Positions 17,801 through 26,675 of a DNA stretch of 64,000 bases are shown in pieces. This DNA comes from Mycolicibacterium aurum. Lineage in GTDB: Bacteria; Actinomycetota; Actinomycetes; Mycobacteriales; Mycobacteriaceae. Below the pieces are notes generated by a model. The model was not told the origin of the DNA. It made no database searches and was given only the letters and a program-made list of their open reading frames with translations. Each line of letters begins with the position of its first letter. The first letter of the stretch is position 1. The position numbers were made by a program, and so were the translations under genes. The stretch covers positions 4,216,001 through 4,280,000 of the forward strand of contig LT549889.1 in NCBI GenBank assembly GCA_900078775.1. The letters run 5' to 3'.

Positions 17801-17814
17801 TAGAACACGTTACG
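17801..17814. promoter_or_regulatory. KstR operator proximal to hsaA
   Basis: TAGAACACGTTACG matches the known KstR motif TAGAAC-N2-GTTCTA in the left arm and GTT of the right arm. It lies 42 bases upstream of the hsaA GTG. KstR represses hsa genes in mycobacteria until released by 3-oxo-cholestenoyl-CoA-type ligands. Confidence 0.75.
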
Positions 17815-17868
17815 ATTTGTGTCGAGTAGCGTGCTGAATCAACGGCTGGACCTGCGCATGTTCAGTTT

Positions 17869-17882
17869 TGTAACATGTTCTA
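17869..17882. promoter_or_regulatory. KstR operator proximal to kshB
   Basis: TGTAACATGTTCTA carries the full right arm GTTCTA and the AAC of the left arm of the KstR motif. It lies 26 bases before the kshB start. Together with the site near hsaA it gives each divergent gene its own operator. Confidence 0.75.
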
Positions 17883-17908
17883 GTTCTAAGAAGAAGAAAG
17901 GTCCGACA

Positions 17909-18988
17909 GTGTCTGATTCGCCGCTGCGCGACAGCCCCGATGAGCCGCTCGGCAGCCATGTCCTGGAACTGCTGGTGACCGACGTCGTCGAGGAGACCGC
18001 GGACGCCCGGTCCCTGGTGTTCGCGGTACCCGACGGGGGTGACATCCCCGCCGACCGGCTGCGCTACTCCCCCGGCCAGTTCCTCACCCTGCGGGTGCCC
18101 AGTGAACGGACCGGGTCGGTGGCCCGCTGCTACTCGCTGTCCAGCGCACCGAACATCGACGAGGGGCTGACGGTCACCGTCAAGCGCACCGCCGACGGGT
18201 ACGCCTCGAACTGGTTGTGCGACAACGCCCATGCCGGTATGCGGATGCATGTGCTGGCCCCCTCGGGCACCTTCGTACCCAAGAACCTGGACACCGACTT
18301 CCTGCTGCTGGCCGCCGGCAGCGGCATCACCCCGATGATGGCGATCTGCAAGTCCGCGCTGGCCGAGGGCACCGGCAAGATCGTGCTGGTCTACGCCAAC
18401 CGGGACGAGAACTCGGTGATCTTCGCCGCCGCGCTGCGCGACCTGGCCGCGAAGTACCCGGACCGGCTGACGGTGATCCACTGGCTGGAGACCGTGCAGG
18501 GGCTGCCCAGTACCGATGCGCTGGCCACCCTGCTGCGGCCGTACGCCGCGCACGAGGCCTTCATCTGCGGGCCGGGCCCGTTCATGGCCGCCGCCGAAGC
18601 CGCGTGCAAGACCGTCGACGCCAAGCACATCCACATCGAGGTCTTCAAATCGCTGGACTCCGACCCGTTCGCCCAAGTGGTGATCGAGGTCGACGAAGAG
18701 GACGATCGCGGACCCGCGCGGGCCGTCGTCGAACTGGACGGCACCACCCACGAGGTGGATTGGCCGCGCAGGGCCAAGTTGCTCGACGTCCTGCTGAACA
18801 AGGGACTGGACGCGCCGTTCTCCTGCCGCGAGGGGCACTGCGGTGCCTGCGCGGTGCTGGTGCGCAGCGGCGAGGTCGACATGGAGATCAACGATGTGCT
18901 CGAACCGTCCGATCTGGAGGAGGGGCTGATCCTGGCGTGCCAGGCGCTGCCCAAGTCGGATTCGGTCGAAGTCACCTACGACGAATGA
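17909..18988 (+). CDS. kshB: 3-ketosteroid 9alpha-hydroxylase reductase
   Basis: A 359-residue reductase passing electrons from NADH through FAD and a plant-type [2Fe-2S] cluster to the KshA oxygenase, which opens steroid ring B. Domains in order: FAD-binding (RCYSLSSAP), NAD-binding (GSGITPMMAI, ICGPGPFM) and C-terminal ferredoxin with Cys306, Cys311, Cys314 and a last Cys in ILACQAL. GTG 17909 with AAAGG upstream gives the known KshB length; the frame is open upstream across the operator, which argues against an earlier start. No kshA is present in this window. Confidence 0.94.
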   Translation: MSDSPLRDSPDEPLGSHVLELLVTDVVEETADARSLVFAVPDGGDIPADRLRYSPGQFLTLRVPSERTGSVARCYSLSSAPNIDEGLTVTVKRTADGYASNWLCDNAHAGMRMHVLAPSGTFVPKNLDTDFLLLAAGSGITPMMAICKSALAEGTGKIVLVYANRDENSVIFAAALRDLAAKYPDRLTVIHWLETVQGLPSTDALATLLRPYAAHEAFICGPGPFMAAAEAACKTVDAKHIHIEVFKSLDSDPFAQVVIEVDEEDDRGPARAVVELDGTTHEVDWPRRAKLLDVLLNKGLDAPFSCREGHCGACAVLVRSGEVDMEINDVLEPSDLEEGLILACQALPKSDSVEVTYDE

Positions 18989-19034
18989 ACCGCGGGCTAC
19001 CGTGCACGAGCAGACAACCGGAGGGATTACAGCC

Positions 19035-19607
19035 GTGAAGAGGACTCTCGGGGCGCTGGCGGTCGCCGTCGCCGCGGCCGCGCTGACCGCTCCGACCGCC
19101 TCGGCCGGGGTGAACACCGCGACGACGTCGATCCCCACCCCGCAGGGCCTCCTGGAGATGCACGTGACCGCGGACTGCGCCGGTCCCGAGGGCCGTTGCT
19201 TCTTCAAGACCCAGGCCAATCTGCTGACGCCGACCGGACCCATCGGCCTGCCGCAGGACACCTGGGCCCGTCAGACCATCACCCTGCGCAGCACCGACCG
19301 GACGGTGTGGCAGGAGGCCTGGTTCAGCGCCCCGGCCGGGATGCCCCGAGAACTCAAGGGCGCCAACCACGACAACGTGTTGTCCAAGGCCTACCAGTCG
19401 CTCAGCGACTACCAGCTGTCGGTCACCTACTTCGGCGGCGGGCCGCTGCAGCGCTTCGCCACCGACGGCGATTCGGTGCAGACCGACTGGGTCTCCGGGC
19501 GCCCGAAACTGGACGCCGGCTTCGTCGTCTGCTCCACCATTCAGGCGGTGTTCGGCGGGGTGAACCTCAGCACCCCCACCGCGTGCGCGCAGACGACGTT
19601 CAACTAG
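19035..19607 (+). CDS. Secreted protein, Rv3572-like, unknown function
   Basis: A 190-residue predicted exported protein. GTG 19035, preceded by GGAGG, gives a signal peptide KRTLGALAVAVAAAALTAP cut after TASA. The mature part has cysteine pairs (DCAGPEGRC; later VVCST and TACAQ) consistent with disulfides. It occupies the position of Rv3572 downstream of kshB and may share its KstR-controlled transcript. No enzymatic motif is visible. Confidence 0.75.
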   Translation: MKRTLGALAVAVAAAALTAPTASAGVNTATTSIPTPQGLLEMHVTADCAGPEGRCFFKTQANLLTPTGPIGLPQDTWARQTITLRSTDRTVWQEAWFSAPAGMPRELKGANHDNVLSKAYQSLSDYQLSVTYFGGGPLQRFATDGDSVQTDWVSGRPKLDAGFVVCSTIQAVFGGVNLSTPTACAQTTFN

Positions 19608-20125
19608 TCGCCGGGCGGTAGCGAAAGACCTTCGCCCACAGCCCGATACAGCTCACCGAGGCGCGCCAGCTCCGCGCCGACCACGGCCAGGTCCCCGTTG
19701 GCCCGGCGCACGATGTCGACGATCCGATCGATCCCGTCCTGCACGATGAGCAGCGTCAGCCGCTGCCCGGCGACGGTGTCCGGCACACCGGCCGCGGCGT
19801 CGAGCACCCACTGCCGGAGGGCAACGAGATCGTCGCGTCCCGCGCTGACGATGCGCGCGGATTCGTCCACCTGCACGGCCAGCCGAGCGTCCAGCTCCGC
19901 CAGCGCCCCGAGCACCCGCCGGTGTTCGGTGTGCACCGCGCCGTAGGCGTCGGCCGCCGCTCCGGTCCAATCCGGCCCCGGGTCGGCGGCCCGCAGATCG
20001 GCCTGCATCCCGCGCAGGTCGGCACTCGCGTCGAACTGCCGCCCGCCGTGGGGTACACCGTCCCCGAACGTCGCGTCGGCGTCCGACCACACCGTCAGGA
20101 ACCCGTGGAGCGCACCGGATGTCAC
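19604..20125 (-). CDS. EspA/EspE-like domain protein (ESX substrate-like), standalone
   Basis: A 173-residue helical protein. The stretch DWTGAAADAYGAVHTEHRRV followed by LGALAELDARLAVQVDESA resembles the WxG-containing N-terminal domain of ESX-1 associated EspA/EspE proteins (compare GWLGSAADKY in EspA). It begins at GTG 20125 and overlaps the Rv3572-like gene end by 4 bases. There is no ESX machinery nearby and no partner of the EspC type. M. tuberculosis lacks it at this position. It could be an orphan ESX substrate or a regulatory relic. The family call is by similarity of the motif region. Confidence 0.6.
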   Translation of the reverse strand: MTSGALHGFLTVWSDADATFGDGVPHGGRQFDASADLRGMQADLRAADPGPDWTGAAADAYGAVHTEHRRVLGALAELDARLAVQVDESARIVSAGRDDLVALRQWVLDAAAGVPDTVAGQRLTLLIVQDGIDRIVDIVRRANGDLAVVGAELARLGELYRAVGEGLSLPPGD

Positions 20126-20189
20126 CCGACCATCATCCCAGCCCGGGCACCGGTGCCCGCGCACCAAATTTCCGCGGTGCGGCGTGCGG

Positions 20190-22322
20190 TTACCGGGGCA
20201 GGCCCAGCAACCGCTCCCCCGCCACGGTCAGCAGGATCTGCTCGGTGCCGCCGGCGATGGTCAGGCAGCGGGTGTTGAGGAAGGTGTGCACGGCCTTGTT
20301 CAGCACGGCGCCGCCGCCCTCGGACAGTTCCATCTGGAACTCCGCGAGCCCCTGGCGGTAGCGCACCCCGATGAGCTTGCGCGCGCTGGCCTGCGGGCCG
20401 GTGTCCTGGCCATCGACGGCGAGCTGCGCGATGCGCTGATCCAGCAGCGAACCGACCTGTGCGGCCACGATCAGCGCACCGAGGCGGTCCTGATCGGCGG
20501 CGTCGATGCCGTTGCGCTTGGCCGCCGCGAGCAGCTCCTCCATCGGATTGCCCAGGGCGGTACCGCCGGCCATCGCCACCCGCTCGTTGGTCAGCGTGGT
20601 GCGGGCCAGCCGCCAGCCGTCGTTGACGGTGCCCACCACCAGCTCGTCGGGCACGAAGACGTCGTCGAAGAAGACCTCGTTGAACAGTTCGTCGCCGGTG
20701 ATCTCGCGCAGCGGGCGGATGTCGATGCCCGGCGAACGCATGTCGATCAGGAAGTAGGTGATGCCTTTATGTTTTGGAGCGCTTTGGTCCGTTCTCGCCA
20801 GGCAGACCCCCCAGTGCGCCTGCTTGGCCGATGACGTCCACACCTTCTGCCCGGTCAGCTTCCAACCCGGCTTGCCGTCCACCTCCACGCGTTCGGCCTT
20901 GGTGCGCAACGCCGCAAGGTCGGACCCGGCGCCCGGCTCGGAGAACAGCTGGCACCACAACAGGTCGCCGCGCAGGGTGGCCGGCACGAACTGTTCGATC
21001 TGCTCGGGACTGCCGTGCTCCAGGATGGTGGGCACCGCCCACCAGCCGATCACCAGGTCGGGGCGCTCCACACCGGCCTTGGCCAGCTCCTGGTCGATGA
21101 GCAACTGCTCGGCCGGGGATGCGTTGCGGCCGTGCGGCTTCGGCCAGTGCGGCGCCTGCAGGCCGGCTTCGGCGAGGGCGACCTGGCGGTTCTGCTCGGG
21201 CTGGGCGGCCACCTCGGCGACCGCGGCGCTGATCTCGGGGCGCAGATCGGCCACCGACTCCAGATCGATGCGCAGCTCCCGGCGCACCCCCTGCTGGGTC
21301 AGGTCGGACACCCGGCGCAGCCAGCGCCGGCGCCCGCCGAGGAAGTGCGCGATGCCGTAGGCCCGGCGCAGGTACAGATGCGCGTCGTGTTCCCAGGTGA
21401 TGCCGATCCCGCCGAGCACCTGGATGCAGTCCTTGGCGTTGGCCTGCGCCGCGTCGATACCGGCGGCCGCGGCGACCGCGGCGGCCACCGACAGTTGCTC
21501 GGCCGAGCCCTGCCCGGACTCATCCGCCGCGCGGGCCGCATCGGCGGCCGAGACCGACACCTGCTCGGAGCGCAGCAGCATCTCCGCACACATGTGCTTG
21601 ATGGCCTGGAAGCTCCCGATCGGCTTGCCGAACTGCTCACGCACCTTGGCGTACTCGGTGGCGACCTTGAGCGCCCACCGGGCCAGCCCGGCCGCCTCCG
21701 CGGCCAGCAGGGTCGCGGCCACATCCTCGAACCGCTGCCGCGTCACCGCCAACACCCGCGCCGGGGCGCAATCCAGCGTCACCCGGGCCAGCGGCACCGA
21801 GAAGTCGGTGGCCGTGAGCAGCTCGACCTGCACCCCACCGGCCGCGGCGTCCACCAGCAGCACCTGGTCGCCGGCCGGGAGCAGCAGCACGCCGGCCGGG
21901 TCACCGCCGAGCACCAGTTCGACCACCCCGGAGACCCGGTCCCCGTCGAGGCTCAATTCGGCCCGCAGCGCCGCACCCGCGACGCGTTCCCCGGCCACCA
22001 GGGCCTCCAACAGATCGGCGTCCTCCCCGGTGAGCAGCAGGGTGGCCAACGCGGTCGTCGCGACCGGGCCGGGCACCAGGGCCGCGGCCGCCTCGTCGAG
22101 CATGCCGCACAGATCCGCGACGGTGCTGCCGGCCCCGCCGAACTCCTCGGGGACCGCCACACCGAAGATCCCTAGTTGGGCGAAACCGTCGTACGGGGCC
22201 CGCCAGGCATCCGGGTCACCGAGCTCGACATTGCGCGCCCCGGCGATCGATCCGGAGCTCGCTGCCCAGCTCCGGACCATTTCCCGGGCTGCGGACTGTT
22301 CATCTGTGATGGTCGCCGACAC
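20190..22322 (-). CDS. fadE34: Fused two-domain acyl-CoA dehydrogenase of steroid side-chain catabolism
   Basis: A 710-residue FAD enzyme in which two acyl-CoA dehydrogenase folds are fused; typical single-domain enzymes have about 390 residues. The first half ends near HFLGGRRRWLRR and the second carries LLWCQLFSEPGAGSDLA, the usual flavin-contact motif. Length and neighbours match FadE34 (ChsE3), which acts on C24 steroid acyl-CoAs. GTG 22322 has GGCGAGGAG upstream. It is divergent from kstR, and a perfect KstR palindrome lies 43 bases before its start. Confidence 0.92.
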   Translation of the reverse strand: MSATITDEQSAAREMVRSWAASSGSIAGARNVELGDPDAWRAPYDGFAQLGIFGVAVPEEFGGAGSTVADLCGMLDEAAAALVPGPVATTALATLLLTGEDADLLEALVAGERVAGAALRAELSLDGDRVSGVVELVLGGDPAGVLLLPAGDQVLLVDAAAGGVQVELLTATDFSVPLARVTLDCAPARVLAVTRQRFEDVAATLLAAEAAGLARWALKVATEYAKVREQFGKPIGSFQAIKHMCAEMLLRSEQVSVSAADAARAADESGQGSAEQLSVAAAVAAAAGIDAAQANAKDCIQVLGGIGITWEHDAHLYLRRAYGIAHFLGGRRRWLRRVSDLTQQGVRRELRIDLESVADLRPEISAAVAEVAAQPEQNRQVALAEAGLQAPHWPKPHGRNASPAEQLLIDQELAKAGVERPDLVIGWWAVPTILEHGSPEQIEQFVPATLRGDLLWCQLFSEPGAGSDLAALRTKAERVEVDGKPGWKLTGQKVWTSSAKQAHWGVCLARTDQSAPKHKGITYFLIDMRSPGIDIRPLREITGDELFNEVFFDDVFVPDELVVGTVNDGWRLARTTLTNERVAMAGGTALGNPMEELLAAAKRNGIDAADQDRLGALIVAAQVGSLLDQRIAQLAVDGQDTGPQASARKLIGVRYRQGLAEFQMELSEGGGAVLNKAVHTFLNTRCLTIAGGTEQILLTVAGERLLGLPR

Positions 22323-22364
22323 CGACTGCTCCTCGCCATTGGGTGAGAAGGAAGCGCTTCCCAC

Positions 22365-22378
22365 TAGAACGTGTTCTA
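22365..22378. promoter_or_regulatory. Perfect KstR operator between fadE34 and kstR
   Basis: TAGAACGTGTTCTA is an exact inverted repeat with a GT centre, identical in arms to the KstR consensus. It lies in the 197-bp divergent region and can repress fadE34 and kstR, consistent with known kstR autoregulation. Confidence 0.88.
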
Positions 22379-22519
22379 ATAGTGCCAGCGTCGGAACGTC
22401 AAGTCGACCTCGGTCCTGGCAATGCGCACCGTGTGATCCATAGCGCGGAAGTAACTGATCGGGGGGCGATATGCGTATCGTTTCTCAGGAAACGCGCACC
22501 ACGAAGGAGCTGTCCGCCC

Positions 22520-23182
22520 ATGTCATCGCCCTCCCAACCCGGATCGGGTTCTGACTCGCCCCGTCAGGTGATGGCCGTGGCCGTGCTCTCCGAATCCGAA
22601 CTCGGCTCCGAAGCGCAGCGTGAACGGCGCAAGCGCATCCTGGACGCCACCCTGGCCATCGCCTCCAAGGGCGGGTACGAGGCCGTCCAGATGCGGGCCG
22701 TGGCCGAACGCGCCGATGTCGCGGTCGGCACCCTGTACCGCTACTTCCCGTCCAAGGTGCACCTGCTGGTGTCCGCGCTGGGCCGGGAGTTCGAACGCAT
22801 CGACGCCAAGATGGACCGGGCCACCCTCGCCGGTGGCACCCCCTACCAGCGGCTGAACCTGATGGTCGGCAAGCTGAACCGGTCCATGCAGCGCAATCCG
22901 CTGCTGACCGAGGCCATGACGCGGGCGTTCGTCTTCGCCGACGCCTCCGCCGCCGGCGAGGTGGACCACGTCGGCAAGCTGATGGACTCGATGTTCGCCC
23001 GGGCGATGAGCGACGGGGAACCCACCGAGGACCAGTACCACATCGCCCGCGTCATCTCCGATGTGTGGCTGTCCAATCTGCTGGCCTGGCTGACCCGGCG
23101 CGCCTCGGCCACCGACGTGGCCAAACGGCTCGATCTGGCGGTCCGCCTGCTCATCGGGGACGGCGAACAACCTAAGGTGTGA
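22520..23182 (+). CDS. kstR: TetR-family repressor of steroid catabolism
   Basis: A 220-residue TetR repressor. The HTH segment ERADVAVGTLYRYFPSKVHL and the ligand domain (RNPLLTEAMTRAFVFADA, EPTEDQYHIARVISDVWLSN) are near-identical to M. tuberculosis KstR as I recall it. ATG 22520 follows GAAGGAG. The N-terminus is about 16 residues longer than in M. tuberculosis before VAVLSESELGSEAQ. Its stop overlaps the otsB GTG. It controls the hsa, kshB and fadE34 operators in this window. Confidence 0.96.
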   Translation: MSSPSQPGSGSDSPRQVMAVAVLSESELGSEAQRERRKRILDATLAIASKGGYEAVQMRAVAERADVAVGTLYRYFPSKVHLLVSALGREFERIDAKMDRATLAGGTPYQRLNLMVGKLNRSMQRNPLLTEAMTRAFVFADASAAGEVDHVGKLMDSMFARAMSDGEPTEDQYHIARVISDVWLSNLLAWLTRRASATDVAKRLDLAVRLLIGDGEQPKV

Positions 23183-23925
23183 GGGTGCTCGAGCCCGGTC
23201 TGCAGCGCGCCCTCACCGAGTTGGCCGCCACGCCGCGGCTGCTGGTCACCTCCGACTTCGACGGCACCCTGGCGCCGATCGTGAACAACCCCGCCGACGC
23301 CCGGCCGCTGCCGGCCGCCGCCGCGGCGCTGACCGAGCTGGCCGGGCTCCCCGACACCACCGCCGCCCTGATCTCCGGGCGTGCACTGGCGGTGCTGCGT
23401 GAGCTGTCCGGCGCCCCGGAGGTGGTGCAACTGGTGGGCAGCCACGGCGCCGAGTTCGATACCGGTTTCGTGCACGAGATCGACACCGCGCTGCTGCAGA
23501 CGATGATCGACACGCTGCGCACGATCGCGGACGGCCGGCCCGGCGTGGCGGTCGAGACCAAACCGGCCAGCGTAGCCCTGCACGTGCGCAATGCCTCGGC
23601 GTCCGACGGTGCCGAGGCCCTCGAGCTGGCCCAGTCCGCCGCGGCGGACTGGGATGCCCACATCACCGCGGGTAAGGCGGTGCTGGAGTTCGCGGTGATC
23701 GTCACCGACAAAGGCGAGGCCGTCGATGTCCTGCGAAACCGTTGTGGGGCAACGGCGGTGCTCTTCCTTGGTGACGACGTCACCGACGAGAAGGCGTTCG
23801 CGCGGCTGCGCGCCGGTGACGTCGGGGTCAAGGTGGGGCCGGGTGAGAGCCTGGCCGGCTACCGGGTCGACACCCCCGAGGATGTCGCCGCAGCCCTGCA
23901 GTTCCTCATCCGGGCCCGCCGCTGA
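23179..23925 (+). CDS. otsB: Trehalose-6-phosphate phosphatase
   Basis: A 248-residue HAD-superfamily phosphatase producing trehalose. Motif I is SDFDGTLAP near residue 26, motif II lies around ALISGR, and motif IV is LGDDVTDEKAF. GTG 23179 overlaps the kstR TGA by 4 bases, so it is translationally coupled to kstR, an unexpected link of steroid regulation to trehalose metabolism. No otsA is nearby. Its end is 1 bp from the convergent lacI-type gene. Mycobacteria often have more than one OtsB-like protein; which one this is cannot be decided here. Confidence 0.85.
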   Translation: MRVLEPGLQRALTELAATPRLLVTSDFDGTLAPIVNNPADARPLPAAAAALTELAGLPDTTAALISGRALAVLRELSGAPEVVQLVGSHGAEFDTGFVHEIDTALLQTMIDTLRTIADGRPGVAVETKPASVALHVRNASASDGAEALELAQSAAADWDAHITAGKAVLEFAVIVTDKGEAVDVLRNRCGATAVLFLGDDVTDEKAFARLRAGDVGVKVGPGESLAGYRVDTPEDVAAALQFLIRARR

Positions 23926-23926
23926 G

Positions 23927-25027
23927 TCAGGCGGGCGGGCCGGAGGTGCGGCCCCGGACCACCTCGGTGGCCAGCACCTCGACGACCGGCAGTCCCGAGC
24001 CCGGTGGGTTGTGCAGCAACTCCCCGGCCCGGCGGCCCTTCTCCAGGCTGGGCTGGGTCACCGTGGTTAGCCCGCGGGCCAACGCCTCGGGCACCCCGTC
24101 GAATCCGGTGACGGTGAGCTGGCCCGGCACGAAGATCCCGTTCGCGCGTAGGTAGTCCATCGCCGAGAGCGCCAGCACGTCGGCGGTGCACATCAATGCG
24201 GTGATGCGCGGGTTGGCCGCCAGCGCCACCTCGGCCGCGGCGCCGCCGGACTGCGGCAGATGTTCGTAGCTCTCCACGACGGTCACCGAGTCGGGATCCA
24301 GCCCGGCGGCGCTCATCGCGTCGTACACCCCGTGCACGCGTTCCCGCTGCACGTGGAAGTGCGGCGAGTCCAGCCGCTGCGGGTCGGCGACCATCGGTTT
24401 GGTGTGCTCGTGTGGCCACTCCCGGCCCAACCGCATGGTGAGCAGCCCGATCTCGCGATGCCCCAGTCCGAGAACGTATTCGGCCAGTTCGCGCATGGCG
24501 GCGCGGTCGTCGATGCTCACCCGGGAGGCGCCCGGCACATCGTGGGGCTGGTCGACGACGACGATCGGCAGCTGCCGTTGCACCAGCACCGGCAGGTAGG
24601 GGTCGTCGTCGGAGGCCGAGTAGACGACGAACCCGTCGACCCCGGCCGAGAGTACCGCCGCCGATCCGTCGTCGACGGAACGGTTCGGCCCGGCCGCCAC
24701 CAGGAGCAGGCCCTGACCGGCCTCTTCACACGATTCAGCAAGCCCGGCAACGAATTCCAGGGCCGCCGGGTCGCTGAACGCATAGTTGAGCGGTTCGGTG
24801 ATCATCAACCCGACCGCGCCCGCCCTGCGGGTGCGCAGCGAGCGCGCCACCGGGTCGGGGCCGGGGTAGCCGAGTTCCTTCGCCGCGGCGAGCACCCGTT
24901 CGCGCAGATCGGCCGACAACTGGTCGGGCCGGTTGTAGGCGTTGGAGATGGTGGTCCGCGAGACGTTGAGATGGGCAGCCAACGAGGCCAGCGTCGCGCG
25001 TCGTCGAGGCGCCGGACTTCTGGGCAT
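23927..25027 (-). CDS. LacI-family transcriptional regulator
   Basis: A 366-residue repressor with the N-terminal LacI HTH (LASLAAHLNVSRTTISNAYN), the hinge around LGYPGPDPVARSL and a periplasmic-binding-like sensor domain. It occupies the position of Rv3575c next to kstR. The ligand is presumably a sugar or nucleoside; the convergent otsB makes a link to trehalose possible. No operator was recognised. Confidence 0.85.
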   Translation of the reverse strand: MPRSPAPRRRATLASLAAHLNVSRTTISNAYNRPDQLSADLRERVLAAAKELGYPGPDPVARSLRTRRAGAVGLMITEPLNYAFSDPAALEFVAGLAESCEEAGQGLLLVAAGPNRSVDDGSAAVLSAGVDGFVVYSASDDDPYLPVLVQRQLPIVVVDQPHDVPGASRVSIDDRAAMRELAEYVLGLGHREIGLLTMRLGREWPHEHTKPMVADPQRLDSPHFHVQRERVHGVYDAMSAAGLDPDSVTVVESYEHLPQSGGAAAEVALAANPRITALMCTADVLALSAMDYLRANGIFVPGQLTVTGFDGVPEALARGLTTVTQPSLEKGRRAGELLHNPPGSGLPVVEVLATEVVRGRTSGPPA

Positions 25028-25038
25028 GCCCTAGGAGG

Positions 25039-25899
25039 TTAGCGGACAGTACCCCTGATCCGGCTACCCGACCACACCACCAGCCAGATCACGCACGCGA
25101 TGGTGACGATGACGAAGCTCGGCGGCATGTTGAACAGGGCCGAGACCACGAGTCCCGCCCACACCGAGACCAGGCTGACAACCGTCGAGATCGCCATGGC
25201 GGCCAGCGGCTGCGCGGTCAGGATGATCGCGGTGGCCGCGGGTGTGACCACGAGCGCGAACAGCAGCAGGGTGCCGACGGCCTGCACCGCCATCGTGACG
25301 GACAGACCCAGCAGCGCCATGAACACCACCGACAGGGCCCGCACCGGGACCCCCTTGGCCTCGGCCACCTGCTCGTTGACCGAGGCGAACAGCAGTGGCC
25401 GATAGACGATTACGACCGTCACGGCGATGACGGCAAGCAGGGCGGCGAAGGTCAGCAGCTGCTGGTGGGTGATGGCCAGCAGGTTGCCGAACAGCACGTT
25501 GGTCAGCGTCGAGGAGTTTTTGGTGCCCAGCGAGTTGAAGAACAACCCGAAACCCGTTGCCAGCGCGAGCACGGTGCCGGTGGTCACCTCGCGGTCGCCG
25601 GCCCGCTTCCCCATGGCGCCGATCACCAGCGCGCCGCCGATGCAGAACACCCCCAACCCGAGCACCACCGGCAGACCGAGCAGCGCCGCACCGGTGGCGC
25701 CGGGCAGGCCGATGTGGGCCAGCGCGTGCGCCGCGAAGGCGGTGTTTCGCACGATGATGAAGTAGCCGATCAGGCCGGCCGCCAGCGCGACCATCGTGCC
25801 GCCGATCAACGCGTTGCGCATGAAGGCGGAGTTCAGGATCTGCCACCAGTTCTCCTGGTAGCCGAGGGCGAGGTACACCCCGGTGGTGCCGCCGGGCAT
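25039..25899 (-). CDS. Zinc/manganese-type ABC transporter permease (ABC-3 family)
   Basis: A 286-residue integral membrane permease with about eight helices. FFNSLGTKNSSTLTNVLFGN and ALSVVFMALLGLSVTMAVQA are typical of ZnuB/TroC-type permeases. It is the last gene of a three-gene importer operon (binding lipoprotein, ATPase, permease), adjacent to the ATPase stop. The histidine-rich loop of the binding protein points to zinc. The operon is absent at this position in M. tuberculosis. Confidence 0.88.
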   Translation of the reverse strand: MPGGTTGVYLALGYQENWWQILNSAFMRNALIGGTMVALAAGLIGYFIIVRNTAFAAHALAHIGLPGATGAALLGLPVVLGLGVFCIGGALVIGAMGKRAGDREVTTGTVLALATGFGLFFNSLGTKNSSTLTNVLFGNLLAITHQQLLTFAALLAVIAVTVVIVYRPLLFASVNEQVAEAKGVPVRALSVVFMALLGLSVTMAVQAVGTLLLFALVVTPAATAIILTAQPLAAMAISTVVSLVSVWAGLVVSALFNMPPSFVIVTIACVIWLVVWSGSRIRGTVR

Positions 25900-26675
25900 C
25901 TATTCGGTCCTCATGTAGAGCTGGCCCTGCAGGGTGTTGGCCACCGCGACGGTGGTGCCGTACAGGTGGGTCAGCAGGTCGGTGTCGACGACCTGGTCGA
26001 TGGCGGCGTGGTGGGCGTGCCCGTCGAGCAGGTAGACCGCGCTGTCCAGGACCGACAGCAGCGGGTTCAGGTCATGGGCGACAACGAGAATCGTCACGTC
26101 GAACTCGGCCTTGAGCCGGGCCAGCAGCGCCACGATCTCGTTCTGGTGGCGCAGATCGAGCGCGGCCAGCGGTTCGTCCAGGATGAGCAACCGGGGCCGC
26201 GACACCAGCGCGCTGGCCAGGGCGATGCGCTGGCGTTGGCCACCGGACAGCTGGGACACCCGGCGGTCGGCGAAGTCCTGCGCCTCGACGGCCGCGAGCG
26301 CCCGGTCGACCCGGGCCTTCTCCTCCGCGGTGGGGCGGCGCAGCCCCAGCGCCGGCCGGTCAGCCCGAGCATCACCGCATCGCGGGCACGGATCGCCTCC
26401 CCGGCGCCGGCCACGTAATCCTGCGGGACGTACCCGATGTCCTCGTTGTTGGCCCCCGGCCGGCCGCCGAGCACCCGCACCGTCCCCGACGCCACCGGCA
26501 GCAGCCCGAGCACCACCTGCAGCAGCGTCGACTTACCGGATCCGTTGGAGCCGATCACCGCGACGATATCGCCGGACGGGATGGTGAAGCTGCCCTCCGA
26601 CCAGATCAGCCGCCCGCCACGGACGACGCTGACGTCGTCGAAGACGAGTGCGGGTTCGGGCTCCGGGGCGGACAT
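25900..26675 (-). pseudogene. Metal ABC transporter ATPase gene with a single-base frameshift
   Basis: Walker A (GSNGSGKST) and the first half through MLGLTGRRWG read in the frame from ATG 26675. The signature (SQLSGGQRQRIALA), Walker B (RLLILDEPLAALD) and the rest read in another frame to 25900. The break is at the CCCC at 26344-26347 (GGGG on the coding strand). Restoring one G gives LRRPTAEEKARVDRALAAVE across the junction and a 258-residue protein of normal length. The domains are otherwise well conserved, so this is either a very recent mutation or a sequencing indel. Flanking subunit genes are intact. Confidence 0.82.
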
